DNA from: Streptomyces sp. BA2
GTDB lineage: Bacteria; Actinomycetota; Actinomycetes; Streptomycetales; Streptomycetaceae
DNA: 64,000 nt
NCBI RefSeq assembly: GCF_009769735.1
Contig: NZ_WSRO01000002.1
Location: 5,530,001 to 5,594,000, forward strand
Reading direction: 5' to 3'
The position numbers and the translations under genes were made by a program. Shown here one piece after another: positions 58,466 through 64,000 of the stretch. The notes under the pieces were generated by a model. The model ran no database searches and had not been told where the DNA came from. It saw only the letters and a program-made list of their open reading frames with translations. Position 1 is the stretch's first letter, and each line of letters begins with the position of its first letter.

Positions 58466-59902
58466 ATGCGTATTGCGTATCCGGTGGAGACGGTAAGGGC
58501 CGCTGAGCGGGAGTTGATGGCGCGGGTGCCGGAAGGTGCCCTGATGCAGCGGGCGGCCGCCGGGCTCGCGGTGGTCTGCGCCGAGGTGCTCGGCAAGGTG
58601 TACGGCTCCCGGGTCGTGCTGCTCGTGGGGAGCGGGGACAACGGCGGCGACGCGCTGTACGCCGGGGCGCGGCTCGCCCGGCGTGGGGCTGGCGTGTCCG
58701 CGGTGCTGCTTTCGCCCGAACGGGTGCATGGGGGCGGGCTCGCAGCCTTTCGGGCGGCTGGAGGCAGGGTCACCGGGGGTGTGGACGCGGAAGGCGTTCT
58801 TCGCGGGGCTGATCTTGTCGTGGACGGGATCGTCGGCATCGGGGGGAAGGGCGGGCTGCGGGCCGAGGCTTCTCAACTGGTGAGTGCTGTACGGGGTTTG
58901 GGGGCCCCTGTGGTCGCCGTCGACCTGCCGAGCGGGGTCGACGCGGACAGCGGGGTCGTGGACGGCGATGCGGTGCGGGCCGATGTGACGGTGACCTTCG
59001 GGGCGTACAAGCCGGGGCTGTTGATCGATCCCGGGCGGGAGTACGCGGGTGTGGTGCGGCTCGTGGACATCGGGCTCGACCTCGGGGAAGACGTGGGTCG
59101 GGTCGAGGCCCTTCAGTACGCCGATGTGGCCTCGCTGTTGCCGATGCCTACCGGGGAGAGCGACAAGTACCGGCGGGGTGTCGTGGGGATCGTCGCCGGG
59201 TCCGACCGGTATCCGGGAGCGGCGGTGCTCTCCGTCGCCGGGGCGCTGCGGGGCGGCGCGGGGGCCGTGCGGTACGTGGGGCACGCGGCGGATGCCGTCA
59301 TCGCGCGGTACCCGGAGACCCTCGTGTCCGCGGGCCCGCCCTCGAAGGCGGGGCGCGTGCAGGCCTGGGTGGTCGGTCCTGGGCTGGGGGACGACGCCGA
59401 GCGGCTCGCGGAGGTGGTCGGTGCCGATGTACCCGTACTGATCGACGCGGACGGGCTGCGCCTTGCCGACGCCTCGGCCGTGCGGGGGCGTGGCGCGCCT
59501 ACGTTGCTGACGCCGCACGCGGGGGAGGCGGCGGCGCTGCTGGGGGTTGCGCGGGAGGAGGTCGAGCGGGGGCGCCTGGCCGCTGTGCGGGAGCTGGCGG
59601 GGCGGTATGGGGCGACGGTGCTGCTCAAGGGGTCCACGACGCTGGTGGCCGCCGGCCGGGAGGGCATCGTGCGGGTCAATCCCACGGGGACGCCGTGGCT
59701 GGCCACCGCGGGCAGCGGGGACGTGCTTTCGGGGCTCGCGGGGGCGTTGCTCGCTGCGGGGCTCGGGGCGGGGGACGCGGGGGCGGTGGGCGCGTATCTG
59801 CACGGCCTTGCTGGGCGGCATGCGGCGGATGGGGCGCCGGTGGGGGCGCATGACGTTGCGGAGGCGATTCCTGCGGCTTGGCGGGATGTTCGGGGGGACT
59901 AG
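58466..59902 (+). CDS. nnr: Bifunctional NAD(P)H-hydrate epimerase / ADP-dependent dehydratase
   Basis: 478 residues, ATG. The N-terminal YjeF epimerase domain (about 1-215) has GSGDNGGDALYAGARL and VVAVDLPSGVDADSG. The C-terminal ribokinase-like dehydratase domain (about 225-478) has SDKYRRGVVGIVAGS, TPHAGEAAALLG, LLKGSTTLV and TAGSGDVLSGLAGAL. Repairs damaged NAD(P)HX. 34 nt after acpS. No clear ribosome site; GACACTCGGGGT lies upstream. Confidence 0.96.
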   Translation: MRIAYPVETVRAAERELMARVPEGALMQRAAAGLAVVCAEVLGKVYGSRVVLLVGSGDNGGDALYAGARLARRGAGVSAVLLSPERVHGGGLAAFRAAGGRVTGGVDAEGVLRGADLVVDGIVGIGGKGGLRAEASQLVSAVRGLGAPVVAVDLPSGVDADSGVVDGDAVRADVTVTFGAYKPGLLIDPGREYAGVVRLVDIGLDLGEDVGRVEALQYADVASLLPMPTGESDKYRRGVVGIVAGSDRYPGAAVLSVAGALRGGAGAVRYVGHAADAVIARYPETLVSAGPPSKAGRVQAWVVGPGLGDDAERLAEVVGADVPVLIDADGLRLADASAVRGRGAPTLLTPHAGEAAALLGVAREEVERGRLAAVRELAGRYGATVLLKGSTTLVAAGREGIVRVNPTGTPWLATAGSGDVLSGLAGALLAAGLGAGDAGAVGAYLHGLAGRHAADGAPVGAHDVAEAIPAAWRDVRGD

Positions 59903-60350
59903 GGGGGTCGGCTTGGGCGGGCTCCGGTGCGGGGCGCTGCGGGGCGCTGCGGGGCGCTGCGCGGGGCTGGCCGCTGGAGTCCCCTGGCGTCTCGCGGTCG
60001 GCTGCGGGTGCGTGCGGGGTGCGGGGTCGGTGCGTGTGTGGGTGCGGGGCCGCGCCGGTATGTCCGTCCTCGCTATCGTCCGGTGGCCGCTGGGTTGCTT
60101 CGGCTCCGGAGACTTCGGGAGCCGTGCTCCGGGCAGACATACCGGCACGTCCCCTCCCGAGCGTCGCCGACTGCGGCTTTTCGCTGGTCGCTGCGGGGCA
60201 ATCGGGTGGGTGGGCGGGAAAGGTTGTTCGTTCAGGGTCGGATGCGGGGTGATCGGGTGGGTGGGTGGGGAGGTCTGTTCGGGCAGGGGTGGATGCGGGG
60301 GAGGGCATGGGCCAGGCGGCCAGGGATGCTCTGAGACACTGGTCGGCGTT
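59903..60350 (+). other. Intergenic region between nnr and alr with repeats
   Basis: 448 bases without a supported gene. It holds three exact copies of a 10-bp unit GGGGCGCTGC (59931-59960), an interrupted palindrome (60054-60146) and a two-copy imperfect repeat of about 49 bp (60202-60249 and 60252-60300) with ATCGGGTGGGTGGG cores. Just before alr, CTGAGACACT could supply a -10 (GACACT, 60335-60340). The open minus-strand frame of 935 codons across this region is a shadow of high-GC composition. Confidence 0.6.
60054..60146. repeat. Long-arm interrupted palindrome
   Basis: GCCGGTATGTC (60054-60064) and its exact complement GACATACCGGC (60136-60146) are 71 bases apart. The interior contains a second pairing, CGGCTCC(GGAGACTTC)GGGAGCCG (about 60101-60124). 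The whole can fold into one branched structure. It lies downstream of nnr and may act as a terminator or be a dispersed repeat. Confidence 0.6.
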
Positions 60351-61502
60351 ATGACTGAGACCGCACCTTTGCGTGCCCGCGCCGAGATCGACCTGGCCGC
60401 CCTCCGGGCCAACGTGCGGACTTTGCGCGCCCACGCCCCAGGAGCCGCCTTCATGGCCGTCGTGAAGGCGGACGCGTACGGCCACGGGATGGTGCCCTGC
60501 GCCCGCGCGGCCGTCGAGGCGGGAGCCACCTGGGTGGGCACCGCGACCCCCGAGGAGGCCCTCGCGCTGCGGGCCGCCGGGATCCGGGGGCGTCTGATGT
60601 GCTGGCTGTGGACTCCCGGCGGGCCCTGGCGCGAGGGCGTCGAGGCCGATCTCGACATGTCGGTGAGCGGGCTCTGGGCGTTGCGTGAAGTGTCCGCCGC
60701 CGCCCGCGCCGTGGGGCGTACGGCGCGTATTCAGTTGAAGGCCGACACCGGGCTCGGGCGCAATGGATGTATGCCCGCCGACTGGCCCGAACTCGTCTCG
60801 CAGGCGTTGCAGGCCGAGGCCGAGGGCCTGGTCCGCGTCACCGGCCTCTGGTCGCACTTCGCGTGTGCTGATGAGCCGGGGCATCCGTCCATCGCCGCTC
60901 AACTCACGCTGTTCCGCGAGATGGTCGCCGCCGCTGAGGAGCGGGGAGTCCGGCCCGAGGTGCGGCACATCGCCAACTCGCCCGGCACGCTCACGCTTCC
61001 GGAGACCCACTTCGATCTCGTACGTCCCGGGATCGCGATGTACGGGATCTCGCCGAGTCCCGAGGTCGGCACGTCGCAGGAGTTCGGGCTGCGGCCCGTC
61101 ATGCGGCTCAGCGCCTCCCTCGCCCTCGTGAAGCACGCTCCGGGGGGTCACGGCGTGAGTTACGGGCATCACTACGTCACACCCGGCGAGACGACCCTCG
61201 GACTCGTCCCGGTCGGGTACGGGGACGGGATCCCGCGCCACGCGTCCGGCACCGGTCCCGTGCTCGTCGGCGGCAAGCTGCGGACGGTGGCGGGGCGCAT
61301 CGCGATGGACCAGTTCGTGGTCGATCTCGGCGGTGACGAGCCCGCGGTGGGCTCCGAAGCCGTCCTGTTCGGTCCCGGTGACGGGGGCGAGCCGACCGCC
61401 GAGGACTGGGCGCAGGCGGCGGGCACCATCGCGTACGAGATCGTCACCCGCATCGGATCGCGAGTTCCGCGCGTCTATGTGAATGAGCGACCCGACGAGT
61501 GA
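60351..61502 (+). CDS. alr: Alanine racemase
   Basis: 383 residues from the ATG at 60351 (MTETAPLRARAEIDLAAL). K39 in VVKADAYGHG binds PLP; Y271 in GVSYGHHY is the second base. HIANSPGTL, RPGIAMYGISP and RIAMDQFVVDL are family motifs. Makes D-alanine for peptidoglycan. No strong ribosome site; the transcript may have a very short leader. The hydrolase gene follows after 13 nt. Confidence 0.97.
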   Translation: MTETAPLRARAEIDLAALRANVRTLRAHAPGAAFMAVVKADAYGHGMVPCARAAVEAGATWVGTATPEEALALRAAGIRGRLMCWLWTPGGPWREGVEADLDMSVSGLWALREVSAAARAVGRTARIQLKADTGLGRNGCMPADWPELVSQALQAEAEGLVRVTGLWSHFACADEPGHPSIAAQLTLFREMVAAAEERGVRPEVRHIANSPGTLTLPETHFDLVRPGIAMYGISPSPEVGTSQEFGLRPVMRLSASLALVKHAPGGHGVSYGHHYVTPGETTLGLVPVGYGDGIPRHASGTGPVLVGGKLRTVAGRIAMDQFVVDLGGDEPAVGSEAVLFGPGDGGEPTAEDWAQAAGTIAYEIVTRIGSRVPRVYVNERPDE

Positions 61503-61515
61503 GGAGGAGCGGCAC

Positions 61516-62736
61516 GTGAGCGAGACCAGCACGGGGGCGGCCGCGGACGCGGTGACGGAAGTCGCCGCGGCGGCCGGTAACTGGCGCAGAGCCGGCTTCG
61601 CCGGTGCCGCGATAGGTGTCGTCGCCGCGGGCGCGGCCGCCGGTGTCGCCATCGAGCGGCTGACCGTCGGCCGCGGCATGCGCAAGAAGGCGCGGCTCGC
61701 ACTCGACGCGTCCGGCCCGTACGGCTCGCTGCGCGGCATGCCAGGCGTGGCGTACGCCGATGACGGCACGGAACTCTCGTACGAGGTGGATGAGGTCGAC
61801 AAGGCTTCGGCGGACAGCGCGCAGGCGCCGCGCCGCCGCAGGCTCTTCGGGCGCAAGGCGCCCGCTCCCGTCACCGTCGTCTTCAGCCATGGCTACTGCC
61901 TGAGCCAGGACTCCTGGCACTTCCAGCGGGCGGCCCTGCGCGGTGTCGTGCGCTGTGTGTACTGGGACCAGCGCAGCCACGGCCGTTCGGGTCGCGGCGT
62001 GGCGCAGCTGACGGACCGGACGCCGGTCTCCATCGACCAGCTGGGGCGGGACCTGAAGGCCGTCATCGACGCGGCGGCTCCCGAGGGGCCGCTGGTCCTC
62101 GTCGGGCACTCCATGGGCGGCATGACGACGATGGCCCTCGCCGACCACTACCCGGAGCTGATCCGCGAGCGCGTCGTCGGCGTCGCCCTCGTCGGTACGT
62201 CGTCCGGGCGGCTCGGCCAGGTCAACTTCGGGCTTCCGGTCGCGGGGATGAACGCCGTGCGGCGTGTGCTTCCGGGTGTGCTGAAGGCGCTCGGCTCGCA
62301 GGCCGATCTTGTGGAGAAGGGGCGGCGTGCCACCGCGGATCTCTTCGCCGGCATCATCAAGCGCTACTCGTTCTCGTCGAAGGACGTGGACCCGGCGATC
62401 TCGCGGTTCGCCGAGCGGATGATCGAGTCGACGCCCATCGACGTGGTCGCGGAGTTCTATCCGGCGTTCGCCGAGCACGACAAGGCGGAGGCGCTCAAGC
62501 ACTTCGCCGAGCTTCCTGTGCTCGTCCTGGCCGGGGACAAGGACCTGGTGACGCCCAGCGAGCACAGCGAGGCCATCGCCGATCTGCTCCCGGACGCCGA
62601 GCTCGTGCTCGTCCCGGACGCCGGGCACCTGGTCATGCTGGAGCACCCCGAGGTCGTCACGGACCGCCTCGCCGACCTCCTCGCCCGCACGGGAGCCCTG
62701 CCGACGGCGGCCGACGCACGGACCTCCAGCGGCTAA
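61516..62736 (+). CDS. Alpha/beta hydrolase, membrane-anchored
   Basis: 406 residues from the GTG at 61516, placed 6 nt after GGAGGAG; an ATG at 61483 inside alr is possible but poorly supported. A hydrophobic segment (AGFAGAAIGVVAAGAAAGVAI, split here as AGFAGAAIGVV and AAGAAAGVAI) near residue 30-50 may anchor it. Nucleophile S199 in GHSMGG, oxyanion-side FSHGYCLSQDSW, and late catalytic Asp (GDKDLVTP) and His (DAGHLVMLEHP). Substrate unknown. The alr-hydrolase-tsaE order is conserved in streptomycetes, to my recollection. Confidence 0.88.
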   Translation: MSETSTGAAADAVTEVAAAAGNWRRAGFAGAAIGVVAAGAAAGVAIERLTVGRGMRKKARLALDASGPYGSLRGMPGVAYADDGTELSYEVDEVDKASADSAQAPRRRRLFGRKAPAPVTVVFSHGYCLSQDSWHFQRAALRGVVRCVYWDQRSHGRSGRGVAQLTDRTPVSIDQLGRDLKAVIDAAAPEGPLVLVGHSMGGMTTMALADHYPELIRERVVGVALVGTSSGRLGQVNFGLPVAGMNAVRRVLPGVLKALGSQADLVEKGRRATADLFAGIIKRYSFSSKDVDPAISRFAERMIESTPIDVVAEFYPAFAEHDKAEALKHFAELPVLVLAGDKDLVTPSEHSEAIADLLPDAELVLVPDAGHLVMLEHPEVVTDRLADLLARTGALPTAADARTSSG

Positions 62737-62747
62737 CGTGGGTGGGC

Positions 62748-63260
62748 ATGGAAGCACCGCACAACCCGGCCCCCGTGAACTCCCTCGGCATCACCGTCAC
62801 CTCTCCTGAGCAGATGGGCGACCTGGGCCGCCGCCTGGCCAAGCTGCTCCGCCCCGGCGACCTCGTGATGCTCACCGGCGAGCTCGGCGCCGGCAAGACG
62901 ACACTGACCCGCGGCCTGGGCGAGGGTCTCGGCGTACGCGGCGCCGTCACATCGCCGACCTTCGTCATCGCCCGCGTCCATCCCTCCCTCTCCGAGGGCC
63001 CGCCCCTGGTGCACGTGGACGCGTACCGCCTGGGCGGCGGTCTCGACGAGATGGAGGACCTCGACCTCGACGTCTCGCTGCCCGAATCGGTGATCGTCGT
63101 CGAGTGGGGCGACGGCAAGGTCGAGGAGCTCTCGGACGACCGGCTGCGCGTCGTCATCCACCGGGCCGTCGGCGACACGACGGACGAGGTACGGGAAGTG
63201 ACGCTGACCGGGGTCGGAACGCGGTGGGCGGAGGCCGACCTCACACTGCTTTCGGCCTGA
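62748..63260 (+). CDS. tsaE: tRNA threonylcarbamoyladenosine biosynthesis ATPase TsaE
   Basis: 170 residues from the ATG at 62748; a GTG six bases earlier is an alternative. Walker A GELGAGKTT with K50, TSPTFVIARVH, HVDAYRLGG and VVEWGDG are hallmarks. TsaE is the ATPase that works with TsaB and TsaD to make t6A37 in ANN-decoding tRNAs. 11 nt after the hydrolase stop. Confidence 0.97.
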   Translation: MEAPHNPAPVNSLGITVTSPEQMGDLGRRLAKLLRPGDLVMLTGELGAGKTTLTRGLGEGLGVRGAVTSPTFVIARVHPSLSEGPPLVHVDAYRLGGGLDEMEDLDLDVSLPESVIVVEWGDGKVEELSDDRLRVVIHRAVGDTTDEVREVTLTGVGTRWAEADLTLLSA

Positions 63261-63348
63261 TCCTCGTCTTTTCGCCCGAACTTTCCGACAGGGCGTCGGG
63301 AAGATGTTGCGCGGCGTGCGTCGCGCGTGGTCACATGGATACCAGTAC

Positions 63349-63368
63349 TGGTTAGGTCTACCTAACCA
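63349..63368. promoter_or_regulatory. 20-bp near-perfect palindrome upstream of the 58-residue gene
   Basis: TGGTTAGGT-CT-ACCTAACCA. The 9-bp arms are exact complements. It resembles a regulator operator. The TTAGGT/ACCTAA halves recall DmdR/IdeR iron boxes, but here they are only 2 nt apart instead of 7, so an iron box is unlikely. It lies 29 nt before the next start codon. Confidence 0.6.
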
Positions 63369-63397
63369 CGTCTGCCCCCGGAGCCCAGGAGGCATCC

Positions 63398-63574
63398 ATG
63401 TCGGCTTCAGAACGTGACGCACAGCCCCGACCGCACGGGCTGTCGGGGCCATCGGGGATTTCCATGCGCGATCTGCTGGCGTCCTGCGCGGCCGCGAGCG
63501 CGGTCTCCACACCGCCGCGTGATCCGGCGCCCAGGGGCGAGGCGCCTACGGAACGACGACGACCTTCTTGCTGA
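63398..63574 (+). CDS. Small conserved-type protein of unknown function (58 residues)
   Basis: Starts MSASERDAQPRPHGLSGPSG, with a perfect AGGAGG 5 nt upstream (63387-63392). It continues ISMRDLLASCAAASAVSTPP and a basic Pro/Arg-rich end. Too short for many ORF callers. No membrane helix. The strong ribosome site and the palindrome upstream support a real gene. Its last 29 bases overlap the convergent minus-strand gene. Confidence 0.65.
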   Translation: MSASERDAQPRPHGLSGPSGISMRDLLASCAAASAVSTPPRDPAPRGEAPTERRRPSC

Positions 63575-64000
63575 TCGTCGCGAACTCCCACATCGCGTTG
63601 CCGTCCTTGCGGGACTCGCGGATGCCGCCGGTCTTCTTCGACGGGTCCGGCTTCGGCGTCGAGCCGTCCACCGCCGCGCTGAAGCCGATCGCGATCCCCT
63701 CGACGCTCGCGAAGCGCACGACGTGCTCGATCGCCACACCGTCCGTTCCGGTGACGGTGCCCGAGCGAGAGGTGACGGCGTACGTACCGGGGACCGGGTC
63801 CACCGTGCTCGGCGTGACCTTGAAGGTGCGCTGCGCCTTGCCGGAGCCGCCGACCAGCCATACGCGGTCCTCGCCCACCGAGTAGACGACCCGCTCGCCC
63901 GTACCGGACTGTGCCGGGACCGCCGTGGGGTCGGCCTTGTCCTTGGGGGAGCGCGAGGCCGAAGCGGAAGGGGACGTGTCCGGTTTCTTGCCCAGGCTGT
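63546..64000 (-). CDS. Secreted-type protein with degenerate L,D-transpeptidase-like domain, 5' end outside window
   Basis: The visible C-terminal 150 residues have a Ser/Pro/Lys linker (TSPSASASRSPKDKAD), then ERVVYSVGEDRVWLVGGSGK, FKVTPSTVDPVPGTYAV and GGIRESRKDGNAMWEFATIS. The first part reads like a YkuD (L,D-transpeptidase) beta-strand series with PGTY in place of PTGTF. The catalytic SHGC-R motif is missing, replaced by GGIRESR. It is probably non-catalytic. The N-terminus is beyond the window edge, so a signal peptide cannot be checked. Confidence 0.6.
   Translation of the reverse strand, partial: SLGKKPDTSPSASASRSPKDKADPTAVPAQSGTGERVVYSVGEDRVWLVGGSGKAQRTFKVTPSTVDPVPGTYAVTSRSGTVTGTDGVAIEHVVRFASVEGIAIGFSAAVDGSTPKPDPSKKTGGIRESRKDGNAMWEFATISKKVVVVP

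Noticed and set aside
57851..60658. Minus-strand open frame of 935 codons
   Set aside because: It runs opposite acpS, nnr and the repeat gap. Its product is Pro/Arg/His-rich without domains, the usual antisense shadow in very high-GC DNA.
59676..61874. Minus-strand open frame of 732 codons opposite alr
   Set aside because: Same antisense effect; alr and the hydrolase have clear family motifs on the plus strand.
63349..63368. Palindrome as a DmdR/IdeR iron box
   Set aside because: The half-sites TTAGGT and ACCTAA are 2 nt apart; the 19-bp iron box has them 7 nt apart.

Overview
The window is a high-GC actinobacterial chromosome segment, almost certainly Streptomyces. Reasons: very strong G/C bias at third codon positions, frequent GTG and TTG starts, a TTG-started RpoB of 1161 residues with the Streptomyces rifampicin-region numbering (D427, H437, R440, S442), an acidic extension on NusG, and the gene order itself. 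It covers most of the housekeeping transcription/translation core. I named genes by reading the translated sequences; no database search was run.

Layout. 1-603: start of a class I aminotransferase (minus strand). 795-7082: tRNA-Trp, secE, nusG, rplK, rplA, two lipoprotein genes, then rplJ-rplL behind an L10-type leader with an intrinsic attenuator. 7479-15232: rpoB-rpoC with promoter and terminator. 15244-22534: a minus-strand accessory block inserted between rpoC and rpsL. 22703-27402: str operon (rpsL, rpsG, fusA, tuf). 27489-33193: second accessory island, holding a PrsW-type membrane toxin with its likely immunity gene, coding remnants, a TnpB transposon and a decayed regulatory cassette. 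33381-50245: S10, spc and alpha-type operons (rpsJ to rplQ, with secY, adk, map, infA, rpmJ and rpoA). 50280-55988: truA, a membrane protein, a GT87-like enzyme, rplM-rpsI and glmM. 55985-64000: a DUF389 protein, coaA, acpS, a bifunctional NAD(P)HX repair enzyme, alr, an alpha/beta hydrolase, tsaE, a 58-residue gene and a partial L,D-transpeptidase-like gene.

The most interesting system is at 15244-22534. A Crp-type regulator is followed by a class III nucleotide cyclase, a STAND/HEAT-like NTPase, an SPFH-like coiled-coil protein, a PycTM-like (DUF5706) three-helix membrane protein and an M48 membrane protease. The last five lie in one direction, with 4-nt start/stop overlaps at two junctions and gaps of about 30 nt at the other two. 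The cyclase tail and the NTPase N-terminus share a nearly identical 26-residue Gly-rich motif. A Crp-like palindrome lies between the regulator and the cyclase. I infer a cyclic-nucleotide signalling system related to Pycsar antiphage defence but with extra parts: a nucleotide-responsive regulator, a motif that could recruit the cyclase to the NTPase, a scaffold and a protease.

The second accessory island shows a toxin/immunity pair with lower GC, and three adjacent gene remnants (zinc-ribbon protein, RsbW-like ATPase, DUF397) that each carry frameshifts, one of them cut by an IS200/IS605-type TnpB element. A near-identical 25-nt hairpin motif occurs in the leaders of rpsL and rpsJ, and a weaker relative lies before rpsM.
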